Shown: positions 22,401-32,971 of the stretch, in pieces
How the letters are laid out: each line of letters starts with the position of its first letter
How positions within the stretch are numbered: the first letter of the stretch is position 1
Origin: Conoideocrella luteorostrata
Taxonomy: Eukaryota; Ascomycota; Sordariomycetes; Hypocreales; Clavicipitaceae
Reading direction: 5' to 3'
Assembly (NCBI GenBank): GCA_032433595.1
Contig: JASWJB010000289.1
Location: 1 to 57,370, forward strand
DNA: 57,370 nucleotides
The notes under the pieces: model-generated
Databases searched by the model: none
What the model was told of the DNA's origin: nothing
What the model saw: the letters and a program-made list of their open reading frames with translations, nothing else
Made by a program: the position numbers and the translations under genes

Positions 22401-23378
22401 TCTCGCTTGGGCACTTGCAGACCAGAGACCAGGTCGCCATGCGACAGCGGCCACGGGTGCAGGCGCAGATATAGTCCACTTAGCCTTTTGTCGCTTGTCG
22501 GCATTATTGCTCAGATCCCATGTATGAATCTTTGTATCCCATCCAGCGCTAATAAGGTGAACTCCGTCAGAGTGCCACGCAATAGCCGAGCACGCTTTCT
22601 CATGCGCATTGATTCTCAAGACTGGCTTGTTCGAAAATCGCGCATCCCACTTCATAACCACGCCGCTATCCGTACAGCAAGCTAGCTCGTGTCCTTGCCT
22701 CGGAGACCATTTCACTTGCCGGATTGGATCAATGCATCGTAGTGGCGAGTACCGTTGTTTAAGCGAAGTGCCATGTCTCGCTGCAGTTGTGAAACGTGAA
22801 TCGAAGACTCTGACTATTCCGTCTTGTCCACCGGTCAATATCCACGACTGTAGATGGGGGTTTATGTCCAAGCTGTTCATCTGGCGTGAGTCTTCGTGTA
22901 TCATCATGTATTCAAGCGGCTCTGCATCACCAGCTCCTAGCCGCGCAAGATTGTATGAAAACACCTTGCCGCTCACACAGGCAGTGTAGATGTGAGAACT
23001 GTCCTGCCACTTCACATCGCGTATGTTGAGCTGATCCGCGGCGACATTCGGGCGGGGTCCGGTAGACTGTCGAGTTGTAATGGCCGTTCGTACGTCAATT
23101 CCTTCGTTCAAGGTAAACCCAGTGTTCATGGGGTCGTCGAGGATCACCGTCTTGAGGATATGCGGCCCCCCAAGTATCACGGCGCGCCGGTCTGGTGAGA
23201 CATCGAAACACGATATAGGAGCGTTTGCGAAGTATACAGCATCTTGCGACTTGGAAGGGCGATAGGAGGTTGGGATGGGCGTGGTGGTGCCCGCGATTGA
23301 CGACAAGTCGCCTGTTGCAGAATCCGGGGCCGCCTTGCCGAGGAGCTTCCGCATAATCTTGGACTCGCGATTATACAT
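19494..23378 (-). CDS. RTC1: Rtc1/Sea2 (WDR24-type) SEA/GATOR2 subunit
   Basis: Vacuole-associated SEA complex subunit acting in amino-acid signalling to TORC1; homologue of yeast Rtc1/Sea2 and human WDR24. It is a single exon of 1294 residues starting MYNRESKIMRKLLGKAAPDS. WD40 repeats cover about residues 40-420 (for example SWILTGGQDGIVRVFDSRF and HLISAGWDTKIHTWDLSN). A long Ser/Arg-rich, probably disordered region follows. The C-terminal zinc-binding part (about residues 1070-1190) has CLSCRKP, CERCQ, CPVCGH, CPGC, HGGHASC and CPSDGCGHAC. This layout matches the family, and the gene is intact. It is divergent from the HET relic downstream at 24.1 kb. Confidence 0.93.
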   Translation of the reverse strand: MYNRESKIMRKLLGKAAPDSATGDLSSIAGTTTPIPTSYRPSKSQDAVYFANAPISCFDVSPDRRAVILGGPHILKTVILDDPMNTGFTLNEGIDVRTAITTRQSTGPRPNVAADQLNIRDVKWQDSSHIYTACVSGKVFSYNLARLGAGDAEPLEYMMIHEDSRQMNSLDINPHLQSWILTGGQDGIVRVFDSRFTTAARHGTSLKQRYSPLRCIDPIRQVKWSPRQGHELACCTDSGVVMKWDARFSNKPVLRINAHEKACSAIAWHSDGVHLISAGWDTKIHTWDLSNNADKRQKAKWTISAPAPVAAVAWRPGLWSASAQARRVAQIAVTYDESSKRKYGTPSVHIWDFARPSMPYKEIESFENCPSALAWQDQDMLWTVGPDGTFNQRDVAFARKTIDRQSTSAMSFSPRGDAFIFLDERSQSRRPRFPNTHQQEAMHRATTYGSSPGNLGLSSSRSDSEDEVLGSFLGPRRRVTRKRRLSGRGGVPLSTTPPSGGASFPDDLKQNLGLEQSINITGMFKPQQAMSFGHIPASTPVQSYHFLSSAYLDALKLELPYVDGGRPLVERVVAIMERYAKAAEVANMYRLAQTWRILAYAMDLLLKRRAQYHFQVRIGQFQKLHIDDGNKRLERLKLSDAYANGEDTPRRPSGQRGSVDSRFHSIRSLLAEEIESTSNVPTPVARPADSGNNGTGFGHDEESHQHGKRLSPIVEPESLSLGPAAHGSFEVSQSPRKRLDSEPISIGSGQTEESDDVSYTEGYDFYDADVLARAIDVPMTRRRNSGKGPVYRGRTVRHDSDESFGQMFSISSGTKKSTRMGSSGDAFARPGLIREQFDSERESGASSQESPVMSKTSTGKDGRSIQRGDSTEEVFMISQTTKTDGSYPSQPSFTSQDTDGDHSNMSLRNSMLGIDGGRSPSPRKKESISPRHDPTPHIVETDYLCWSHDPPYPHPLSTQDSGGVISSRSPLDPYKLILRALDFESKSSALNASAMVLLLKPLVPDSVIDTPRACAILRQHHRRLMQMSLFVEAALLRNMCVQGWPDGLPDWGENYTSIFIGAQQGVKVGLFCLSCRKPREVDPMSGAEAVWTCERCQSIMAPCPVCGHREAERPSHIPAEIAPSSSELESEMWLSEWWYCPGCTHGGHASCLQLWHGASESVSLADPSTKYSDGCCPSDGCGHACLPGKYRGETTTARSDELGRAAIDSSRAREERKPASRGGSRRSSPGASFDRSVKSDSNDVPQSKAVGMAREALNKGGGGGGILSSSPGRTISTVDRERRKSVKFARQDHE

Positions 23379-24110
23379 GATGGCGGCGGTGGAGGCACAT
23401 CAGAGGCGCCATTAGGGGCAGTCGAATTACTGATCCAGCGGTTTCATGTATTGCAATATTGCGATGCCAAAGAGAGCGAGGCGTGTGGATTGCGACTGAA
23501 GTTGAGCTGGAGCTCACAAGGGAGATAAACTTTGGAACGAGTTGCTGATATGGGCAGGTACTGGAGTAGGTACCAACCATACTCCGTACTGTTTTGTTGG
23601 AGTGGTGGGGAAGGCGCGAGCCGGGGTGGAGCTTCCTCGTTGAGCTCACTGGCCTTTAGTCGCGTTGATTCAGGGCCGAATATGTGCCCAGCGACAAACC
23701 GAGGCTTCGGTTCAATCTTACCACTTAGACATGGTCTCTATTCAACGGGGCGAAGCTTTTGAATCGGCAGTGAGGCAACAGCGTTTGCGTTGTACCTCAG
23801 CTGGGCATTTGCAACACAGCAGCCCAGTTTGTGACAGCGTCGATTCGCCAGCCAATCAAGCAGCTGGGAATTAATGCCAGCGACGGAATAATACCGCCCT
23901 GTCCGCCTAATCAGGCAATTATTGGATGCAGACCAGCCGGTAGGAAAGAACAAATAGCTGATCATCAGGGGCTAATCATTGCAAGAGACCCGGTATCGAA
24001 TATATAAATATCTGCCAGGCACGGAGACAACAAGCACGGTTTTCTCTGCCCTCGACCATCGGCCCTTTGCCCTCTACTACGCTTTCATCTTCAAGCTACC
24101 TCCTTAGTTC

Positions 24111-26648
24111 ATGCAGAGCCTTCAGCATATACTGCGTGATTGCCGACGAGAACCTTGGCAGCTTATCAATACCAACCACTTCAAGCAGGAGAGATCTGTT
24201 TATTGAAACTTGATGCTATGCCTGATTCGAAAGCATCTCTTTCAAGTAGCATATTTCATTACAAACTAAGCAACCCGGCATTTCGACGTTCTGAGGACGG
24301 TGAAGCTTCTTTTCAACACACTTCGATATGATGGTCTCTCATATCATTGGGGTAGTGACACGAGAACGCCATTCCAAATATTGATTTGTGACGGCCATGG
24401 GCACAGATCTGTAATTTCAATTACCAGAACTCTGTATGCAATACTCCGTAGGTTGGCTTTACCAGATCAGCATCGCATGATTTGGGCAGACGCCATTTGC
24501 ATCAATCAAATCACTTCAAGCACAAATGCAGAGAAGGGAGAGCAGATCCAACTTACGCCAGATATTTATCGCATCGTCGCTTGTGTCCAAGTTTACTTGG
24601 GAGACGATTCCGATGATGTTCCCGGCGCTCTTGAACTCTTATATTCCATAGCGGACTACTCAGAACACTTGGACGATTCCCAGCATGCGGAAGGAGAAAT
24701 TGGCATGGTTCTTGCTATGCAGAGCGGCTCAGCGCTCCCACTAGCTAGCGACAGGCGCTGGGAAGCTCTACGTGCGTTTTTTCGTCGTCCCTGGTTCCAT
24801 CGGGTCTGGGTGATCCAGGAGTTTGTGTACGCCGCAGATGACCATGTGTTGTGCGGTGATGTGGAAGTAGGTTGGCATAGACTATGGTTAGCCCTCAAAG
24901 GCATGCGTTTCAAATCGAGAACTCATGTTTCAAGGATATGGGAATAACCTGCCAGGTTTTGCCAGGGTCAGTGGGCATAGGGAGGCTTACGAAGGAGCCA
25001 GACCCTTGTTTTTGATTACAGATCCGCGCCTGCGTGCAATGGGTTACATGTCTGGACCATATATGGTTTACAATATAGGCGAGGACGAACCATCAAACGT
25101 CTCAGGTTTGTCTATCCGGAAAGATTTGAATGCTATCAAGAATTTTGAGGCCGTCATACGGCCAGCGTGGTTTATGGACCGTGCCGAGGGGAAAGCATTT
25201 CCTAACGGGAAGCCAATTTGCTAGATTTACTACATCGGACAAGCAATTTCCAGGCCATGCAACCGATCGACCGACTATATGCTCTCCTAGGCTTAGCTGA
25301 AGATGCTGCTGGGTACCAGCCGATCTACTCGGCAGAACAGACTGCTGTCGTCGCTTCTACCAGGTTTGCTGCAACATTTGTCAATAACGGTCACCTTCCT
25401 CTGATTCTAGCAACAGCAGGTACCACATCCCAAAAATTCTCGCCAAATTGTTTGCCGTCGTGGGTACCTGATTGGACTAGGGTGCGTTACACACAGGACA
25501 TGACGCCTGGTTTTACACGTTTCTCTATCCTGAGGAATGAAGAAATCCAGAAGCAAGACGATGACAGACAGAAGACGCAGACTGAAAATACAGCCACCGA
25601 CCCATCCATATATGATTAAGAAGATACTACTGCATCCGCAAATGACAGTTTAGCTACAACTCAAGATCCACTGGTTGACAATACACTGGCTTGAGGTACC
25701 GTAGCCGGAACTCGTGATGTACTATCAACGAAGCATACAAACATTATTACAAAGATGTACAATGCTGCAGGTAACACCAGCATAAATTTCAGTGGCGATG
25801 CTAATAAAGAACTGCTGATTGTCAGAGCAACACCTGTTAGCCGGGTTACACTCGTTCTTCCGGGCAAACTCACACTACCCAACCAAATGTATGAATACAT
25901 AGCCATGAAACTTGGAAGCATGTACCCTACAGGGGAGCCCATGGTAGAAGCGGTATGCCGCACTTTAATTGGAAATCACACCATGCTTGGTGAACTAGCA
26001 CCTCCAGAGTTCGGCGTGCAATACCAGAACATGAAGAAATACGAGACTTCACTTGTCGTCAAAGCCTGTTCTCTTCTAGTCATCGGCTTTGTCATAGCAT
26101 TTCCGCTATTGATCATCACGATTCGATACCTGCCCATTCTGGCTCATTTGGGCATCTTGACGGCATTGACAGGGATGCAATATATTCGAGTCGCTCCTGC
26201 TGTCGTCTTTCTGGCCATTCTACCCGTTTTTCGCTGTATATATGTATTGGCTCTTCATTCCAATCCTCTAGCGTTGGCGTGGTATTCAATTACAAAGTTA
26301 TATCCGATGACAGCACTCAACGTTGTTTCCAAGACGGGTGCCAGCCTCCCAGCCAATACCGCCAGTTTACCAGCAGACTGTGCACCATATGCATCTACTA
26401 CGGGCTTGACCGGCAATAAATATGCCCTATGTCTCACGGAGACCCGCCTGATTGGTCTGATGCCACTTTTGACACAGGAAGGGGACATCGTAGCCATTTT
26501 ACATGGCTGCGACGTACCCTTTGTCGTCCGGCCTACCACCGAGCAAGGATACTACCGTCTGGTCGGTGAGGCCTACGTTCCCGAGATTATGAATGGCAAG
26601 TTGATGGGGAACGCAGACGAAAACTACGTAGACATCGTGCCCATGTAA
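24111..26648 (+). pseudogene. Broken HET-domain gene with C-terminal membrane segments
   Basis: Relic of a HET-domain protein of the YEALSYVWG type. Similarity starts AAYQYQPLQAGEICLLKLD, then moves frame near 24300 to LRYDGLSYHWGSDTR, MIWADAICINQ, PDIYRIVACVQVYLGDDSDD and RPWFHRVWVIQEFVYAADD. It shifts near 24910 (LMFQGYGNNLPGF) and again near 25215 (LLDLLHRTSNFQAMQPIDRL, YALLGLAED). The same frame then crosses a TAA (25617-25619) and a TGA (25692-25694) before a C-terminal part with hydrophobic, likely membrane segments (about 26060-26260) and the family ending GDIVAILHGCDVPFVVRP and YRLVGEAYVPEIMNG. The lesions are three frameshifts and two nonsense codons. No GT-AG introns explain them. 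The start ATG is also out of frame. Confidence 0.85.
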
Positions 26649-27079
26649 ATAAATAGTTCAGCCAACTTTGTAAAGAATCATGGGTACAAACTCGGCAGAC
26701 ACTTCTTGTAACTGTAAAGTGGAGGGGAGGGCTTCTAGAGAACAAAGATTGAGTTCGCATAGATCTATCAATGTGTTGCTTTTGGTGGTTATTCGCAAGT
26801 TATGCAAAACAAATTGCCTAGACTCAGCACAACCCGCCTCACAGTCTGTTGCTTGTTGGCCATTTCCTGGACATTTCCTGGCCTCTATTCACCGATTTTC
26901 ATTCTATCGACAGTTAGTTCAAAATATCTTATCATGCTCCGTGAAAAAAAAAACAGCTTGTCCCACCTCGTCATTATAGAGTGTATACGCCGACGTGGTT
27001 CGATTTCGAGGAATCGGCACATCGGCCACAAGATCTCTTCGATCTGTCTTGTGATATTTCATCTTCTCCCACCAACAGT

Positions 27080-27638
27080 TCATTCATCTTCATCCTTTGC
27101 TGCAGGACTCCTACTCCTGCTTCTTTGTCTTCGCCCGCCGCCACCGCCTCCACCACCGCCCGCCGCTCTGCCGCCCCTCCCACCTTTCCCAGGAGGTGGT
27201 CTAACAAACGCAAAGTCTACAGTGATCGTCTGATCCAGCAACTTTGTATCGTGGGCGCCATCAATAGCAGCTCGACCTTCTTCCAGAGTTGCGTACTCAA
27301 TCAACGCGTAGCCCTAAACCCGTAACAATTAGCTCTTTCTGTTTCTTTATTCCGCCCTCTACCAGCTTCGTCCTTTTTTTTTTCATCCCCCAGCTGTAAC
27401 ATACCTTGACATAGCCGCTCCTTCTGTCCAGGTTCAAATGCAAGTTCTTTATTTCTCCGTATTCCCCAAATTTATCTTGTATAGCCTCCTCATCAGCTTC
27501 TTCGTGGACGTTCGTGACCATGATGATCCAGCCTTCGATGGAACGAACGGCTGTGGCCTTGGCGTGGGTTTGCATTTCTGACTCGTCGCGAGCGGGGGCC
27601 ACCGCGGGCTGGTCGACGTCCATTGCTACATCGGCCAT
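27080..27638 (-). CDS. Y14/RBM8A exon-junction-complex RNA-binding protein
   Basis: Join(complement 27638..27405,27313..27080), 155 residues. It is the homologue of Y14/RBM8A, which pairs with Mago in the nuclear exon junction complex. The 90-nt intron (GTATGT to TTTAG) has matching phase and falls inside the RRM between YVK and GYALIEY. The RRM spans about residues 36-112: [18 protein letters not shown], then [40 protein letters not shown] and [12 protein letters not shown]. The C-terminus has Gly-rich and RS-type tracts ([10 protein letters not shown]). The length is close to animal Y14. A TCACGTGAT site lies 112 nt upstream of the ATG. Confidence 0.93.
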
Positions 27639-27749
27639 GATGATTATATGACAAGAGGTGTAGATTGAGTGGTTGTTTGTGAGGCTCCGGCCCAGCTCAG
27701 CTGAGTTCTCCAATACGCGACTACGTGGGGCAGGTTGCTCAAAGTGGAG

Positions 27750-27758
27750 TCACGTGAT
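27750..27758. promoter_or_regulatory. TCACGTGAT E-box upstream of Y14
   Basis: TCACGTGAT begins 112 nt upstream of the Y14 start codon. The core CACGTG is the E-box bound by Cbf1-type bHLH factors in fungi. The same 9-mer sits at the same distance in front of RPS30. The regulatory role is inferred. Confidence 0.55.
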
Positions 27759-28288
27759 CGACGTGTTGAATGAAGGTTATTATGAAGAACGTAACGTTTT
27801 GACATATTTGGTCATTTTTTTCTTCATCGCTTTTATACATCATGTGAGAAGGTTTAACTACAGTGGATTACGCGGCAGGGTTTGGTGTACGTTGCAACAC
27901 AGCATGCAAACTGGTGTGGTGACAGCGAGTTATTGAAAGTAAGTTCTCCTCAGACTACATGTCAAAGAATCATCAAGCCGTGAAGAGTTCCGAATTGTTT
28001 CAGTCGGTAAGTACAATATTATAATAATAAATCAGGTACATCTCAATCACGTAGCCAGCACAAATAAGAACGGAGCGGATGAATGTTGTTTGTATTGACG
28101 AACGACACCGGACGCCGAGTTAAGCCGCCGCGCTTCGTCGCACCAAGTCGTCAAACGCAGGGTGCTCAGCCTGTCGATCGACCCGACCTAATTCCATATT
28201 CCGTCCTGCTGGTTCTCTTCACCATTAGGAAGTGGTGTTCCGCCCTTTCCACACAGTCTTATCTACCCCTCTACTTCGAACATTTCCT

Positions 28289-28707
28289 TTACGAGCCAGG
28301 GTTGGGGTTCATCTAGACAAATCTCGTCAGCAACTCATCTCTCTGTCTCGGTCTGCCGTAGCGCGTCCTTTCCTCACCTTTCTCTTGCCACCAGTAAGGA
28401 CAACGTTGACAAATCGGCGGGTGTACTTGATACGCTTGAGAGCACGGCCCTTAGGAACCTTGGTCTTCTCCTGAGCTTCAACCTATTCAAGCAGAAAGAA
28501 ATCCAGTCAGCCATCATGGTTCGTAAATCGCGAGTGGAAGGAATATCGATTAGATGGAGGTTGGTGTGTTCGTACTTTGGGGGTCTGAGACTTGACCTTG
28601 CCTGTGCGGGACGAATAAGTTAGACCAGTAATTCTTGCAATCGCTGTTTTAATCCAGGATGAATTCAACATACCGGCACGGGCAAGAGATCCGTGAACTT
28701 TTCCCAT
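28289..28707 (-). CDS. RPS30: 40S ribosomal protein S30 (eS30)
   Basis: Join(complement 28707..28674,28601..28576,28482..28378,28312..28289), 62 residues, the standard size of eS30. Three introns (72, 93 and 65 nt) are all GT-AG and in phase. The protein runs [55 protein letters not shown] and then MNPNPGS from a final exon of only 24 nt. It is a component of the small ribosomal subunit. No ubiquitin-like leader is fused, as is usual in fungi. Exon 2 is 26 nt and the last exon is 24 nt, so simple ORF calling misses most of the gene. Confidence 0.96.
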
Positions 28708-28818
28708 GGTGATGGATTTATTTGGCGATGATGTGGATTGGGAAGTCTGTCAGCGGAGAAGCGAGCGCAACGGAGTTTTCGTGGAATTTGGCAAATGGTT
28801 GTGTGCGAGAGGCGACAC

Positions 28819-28827
28819 TCACGTGAT
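28819..28827. promoter_or_regulatory. RPS30: TCACGTGAT E-box upstream of RPS30
   Basis: TCACGTGAT begins 112 nt upstream of the RPS30 ATG, identical in sequence and spacing to the site before Y14. It is a likely bHLH (Cbf1-type) site; function inferred. Confidence 0.6.
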
Positions 28828-29582
28828 TGGAGTCCACCCCATTGCCCTGCCGGAAAAATATTGGCGCGCTATGACTCTAGCAGGCTTCGTTTTCCTGTTA
28901 CGTAAGCCGCTTTTTCCGGGCCACACCAGACCCGCTTTGAAAACGATGTCGCTCTGCGTGGCTGTCAGCGCCACAACGTGGATAAATGGTTGATGGAGGT
29001 CTTGACAGAGTAAAACAACTTCCGTCACCAGTTGGAATAATAGCTATTCAAATCATAGAATCGTCATGCGATCAAAGTTGAACAATGAGCAAATTCGTCA
29101 TCAAATGCAGGGGAGATTATCACGAACGGCGCAGTCTCCGCGCAAGCCGCACCCGATGGCGCGCAGTAGTCCTGCAGCTTGCCAAGAGGAGCGAAGAAAT
29201 CACGAAAAATAAAAAAACCCTGCTCATCTAACCATACGTAGCTGAATGAGGCCTTGGACTTTTTGTAACATCCAAACATTTATCACTTTTTTGGATCATA
29301 TAATCCGATCCCGATTCAAAAGAAGGTGGCTGACGGCTGCTACCGGACTAATTCATAGGGATGCCTTGGCCAGACCCTGGGCCCAGTAAATGTTGACGTC
29401 ACCGCGGTTTTTTTTGTGTCCCGTTGATCACGATCCCCGATACAAGTGTCTTCACCCTGCCTGCCAAAATGTTTCTCGGAAATGATACGCCCAAATTTCC
29501 CACATACCGACATCGACAATTTTGCTCCATGTCATGCATTTTCGGAATCTATCAAGTATAATTGTTGTATCAAGGCGCCAAC
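28828..29582. other. Divergent promoter region, RPS30/PAF-AH
   Basis: Non-coding DNA between divergent genes. No other gene or RNA is recognised. Confidence 0.5.
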
Positions 29583-31379
29583 ATGGGTCACACGACTGCA
29601 CCGACTGAAACCCCAGTGAGGTCCGCTATAACTCCGAGCAAAACTCTGCGAGAAAGATTTCTTCATCGTCTTCCCAACTACACAGGCCCATACAATGTCG
29701 GTTATATGGACATTGAGGTTCCAGCCCGCGACCCGAGGCCGATATCCAACTTGAAGCGATCTGGGAAGCCAGTGTTACGTCTCGACACGGTGTTGATGGG
29801 TGTATACTACCCGTGCGATGTTCGGAAAACTATCGATGCAGCTGGTGGTGCACACAAACTCCGCCGGGTGAACTGGATGCCTGGACCAAGAATAGCAACC
29901 TCAAAGGGATATGCCAAGTTTCTCAATATTCCGTCAGCCCCAGTAACTGGCTATCTTGCTTGCACGTCGCTCTTTACAAAGCTGCCAGCTTTTAGAAATG
30001 CAAGGCTGGCCGATTACTACGCTAGCAAGACGTCTAAGGAAGATGTCTCGTCAGGCCAGCCCGAAGACGGAAAGGAGCGAGTGAGCTCGGAGAAACCAAC
30101 ATTTCCTGTCATCATGTTCAGTCACGGACTAGGAGGCTCTAGACTTTGCTACAGCACAATATGCGGAGAACTGGCAAGTTTCGGCTTCGTCGTTGTTGCA
30201 ATAGAACACAGAGATGGAAGCGGAGCGAGAACATTGGTCAATCTGCCCAGCAATGTCGATGCTGCAGAAATTGAGTCTTCAACTGCGGAAATTATATCCG
30301 GAAACGAGGATCAGGACGCTGTTGCTAAAAACAAAAAGGTTCAGAGAAAGGAAGAGGAAGACATCAATCCGTACTACATCATGGACTACGTTTTGCCCAA
30401 AGACAATGCGCAGGACACATCTCCCCATAATCCCCAGGGCGTGGACAGCACTTTACGAACAGCGCAAGTTGAGCTGAGGCTCGAAGAGATCAAAGAGGCC
30501 TATCACGTCCTCCACATGATCAACGAGGGTCAAGGTAATGAGATTGCGCGACTGAACCTGCGGAAGAAGGGCAGTATTGGATCAAGTTCTCTGGGGCTGA
30601 CCGGGATCGCTTGGGACAGTTGGAAAGGCAGCATGTTTCTGGAATCCGTAACAGCTATGGGACACTCGTTTGGAGGTGCGACAACCGTACAGCTCTGTCG
30701 AGATCGATCTCTTACTTGGCTTGGTCAAGGAGTGATCCTAGACGCATGGGGCCAAGGCACACCGCCAAGAGGAGAAGACCCCAACAATATTGTTTCCAAA
30801 CCCATTATGGCCATATCATCCGAGGCGTTCATGCACTGGAAAGAGAATTTCGAGCGCGTTGTGGGCTTTTGTCAAGAGGCACGCGAATCGGGTGCTCTAT
30901 GCTGGATGCTCACCATCGTGGGCTCAACGCATCTAGCCATGACGGATTTTGCCGTCTTATACCCACATTGGATGTCATTTTTTATGAAGTCTATGGTCAA
31001 CCCTCTTAGGGCATGTTACTTGACAACGATAACGTCACTCGAGTTCTTGAGTTTGACGTTACCGCCCGAACATATCAAGCACCAAACGTGGGTCAATGAA
31101 GATTTGCTCTTATCTGCTGAGGCCCCAAGTGAACCAGGCGAAGCTCTGCGGGAAGACCACGCGCCAGACGATAAATGGGTGGCTGTGAGGCTTAAGATTC
31201 CCAATGAATTTTCAAACCGATTCAAAGCTTGGTGTAAGCGATTTTGGAGGGCCATTATATGCGCAACTGTAGAGGGAGATGAACTAGGCGCGGGGCTTCA
31301 CGATTATACCGAGCAGGACGAACTCTGGACGCATATCAGTCCGACAATATCGGAGATAAGATGTTGCAAGAATTACTGA
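29583..31379 (+). CDS. PAF-acetylhydrolase-like serine esterase
   Basis: Predicted phospholipase A2 group VII / platelet-activating-factor acetylhydrolase-type alpha/beta hydrolase, single exon, 598 residues. The start is taken at the first ATG (29583, context AACATGGG). An oxyanion-hole region FPVIMFSHGLGGSRLCYST lies near residue 176, followed by VVAIEHRDGSG. The nucleophile elbow GHSFGGAT places Ser at residue 362, the acid Asp is in LDAWGQG (about 387), and His is in GSTHLAMTDF (about 450). All three triad residues are present. It is longer than mammalian plasma PAF-AH because of a charged insert at about residues 220-300 and a C-terminal extension. No signal peptide is evident, so it is probably intracellular. 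The substrate is unknown. Confidence 0.85.
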   Translation: MGHTTAPTETPVRSAITPSKTLRERFLHRLPNYTGPYNVGYMDIEVPARDPRPISNLKRSGKPVLRLDTVLMGVYYPCDVRKTIDAAGGAHKLRRVNWMPGPRIATSKGYAKFLNIPSAPVTGYLACTSLFTKLPAFRNARLADYYASKTSKEDVSSGQPEDGKERVSSEKPTFPVIMFSHGLGGSRLCYSTICGELASFGFVVVAIEHRDGSGARTLVNLPSNVDAAEIESSTAEIISGNEDQDAVAKNKKVQRKEEEDINPYYIMDYVLPKDNAQDTSPHNPQGVDSTLRTAQVELRLEEIKEAYHVLHMINEGQGNEIARLNLRKKGSIGSSSLGLTGIAWDSWKGSMFLESVTAMGHSFGGATTVQLCRDRSLTWLGQGVILDAWGQGTPPRGEDPNNIVSKPIMAISSEAFMHWKENFERVVGFCQEARESGALCWMLTIVGSTHLAMTDFAVLYPHWMSFFMKSMVNPLRACYLTTITSLEFLSLTLPPEHIKHQTWVNEDLLLSAEAPSEPGEALREDHAPDDKWVAVRLKIPNEFSNRFKAWCKRFWRAIICATVEGDELGAGLHDYTEQDELWTHISPTISEIRCCKNY

Positions 31380-32971
31380 GCAGAGTGAGGAACGGCGAAG
31401 TTTTGATGTGGCGTCGTGTGGTGGTATGGAGTTTGTTATCGTCATGTATTATACCCAGGATTGTTTGACTTGCTTCACACGGTGTTTGACTAGGATGGTG
31501 CGGCAAGGTGATCTGCTTAGACGGATGGCGTTTGTATTTGCGAATTTAGCATTGAATTTAGCGTCATATTTGACAAGCATTAACATGGCGAAATGACGCG
31601 CATACTCGACAGGCATTCGTTGGCATCTCGCTACTAACTGCCATTTGCAAAAGCCAGGCATGCATGCCATCACCTGCATGGGCTTACCATATTGCTCTGT
31701 TTTCGCTACGCATCATCAATCAGCTGTCGTCGGTGCATTACATTGGTTGGTCAGCCCGTTGCATTAAACACCTCACCAATAAGCGATACTTCCACGAGGC
31801 AGTGTTGGATAAATGATGTGTCTGCGGTCCATGCGCTTCGTACACAGCAAATGAAAGGAAGCTTATGTATTTTTTAAGCGATTCTCATCCACCGCCACGG
31901 CACGCCTGAAGCTGAGTTACGTTGGTCCCATTGTCACAAAACCCTTGCTACCCTGAAACGAAGGACACCAAGCTCCCTAGACAATTTCGTCCCCGACAGC
32001 ACGGGACATGCTTCGTAGCCGATAAAAACATGGTTCAAAAACAAAGATGAAAATTGGATAGATGAATCATATTTTTTTACGCGAGTTAGTCTACCCAACG
32101 GATGGCTGGATTTGGTGATTATTTGGGTTCGTACTCGGAGGGGTTGGTACACAACACCGCACCTCGCCAACCTCGAAAACAGAAGGCTGGTAACCAGTTG
32201 GTCAGTGGCAGGAAAACGAGAGGCTGGCGACAACCAATCACCGTATGTTTGGATTACGGTCCCGTCTGGTTATGTCGTCCGTACTTTCTAGAGATACCAA
32301 CAGTATCTTGGTGATGCACGTGTGGATTTTTCTTCGTCATTCATTGCGATGTTGTTCATCATTACCAAGAATTAGCGAGATGCTGCGGAGTAGTCGATAC
32401 CCGAGTCCGATTACTTGCTACCAAGGCTGGATCGCGAAATTCCCCTGCTACAGGCGGTAGGGCCAGGCTAGCGCGTGGTTGACTGCAAGGATGGCACCAC
32501 TTGATCTATTTGCAGACACAGCTGACCGCCAACTCCCTGCACGCAGCCTACGTATGAAGCCGCGCTTGAGGCTCAGAAAAGAGAGACCGCCCTTCTTTAG
32601 CGGAAGAAGTCTTTGCAGCTCGCGCGGTGGACAAGGCACTAGTTACTAACATGGGCTATTGACCCATAGTTACAATACAATCCTTGAATTATTAACCACC
32701 GGTGACCTCACAGGGGCTCGCAGCTGCCAGGTCCCCCTCTAACAGCTGAAACAAGCAAGCAAGAAAACAACACAAGAAAATCAATCGCGAATTATTGAAT
32801 TTTTAACCGAATTACCAGAGAAAGGTAAAAATTTCAGATAAGTAAGGTAAAATCAGTCAGGAAATCTCATATAAATACTACTTATTACATTATCTCTATG
32901 ATTTCTCGCATGGCAGCAGCATTTAGCTGCATTAACACGCATTCTCATTAAGTTTTTTCCCGCACTTGCTG
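31380..32971. other. Gene-free stretch
   Basis: No gene is supported. AT content rises from about 32640 towards the transposase relic. Confidence 0.5.

Noticed and set aside
24111..26648. HET gene as an intact multi-exon gene
   Set aside because: None of the three frame changes is bracketed by GT-AG introns in the right phase, and two in-frame stops lie within conserved reading.
26981..27325. Plus-strand Pro/Ser-rich frames
   Set aside because: They are antisense to the Gly/Arg-rich C-terminus of Y14.
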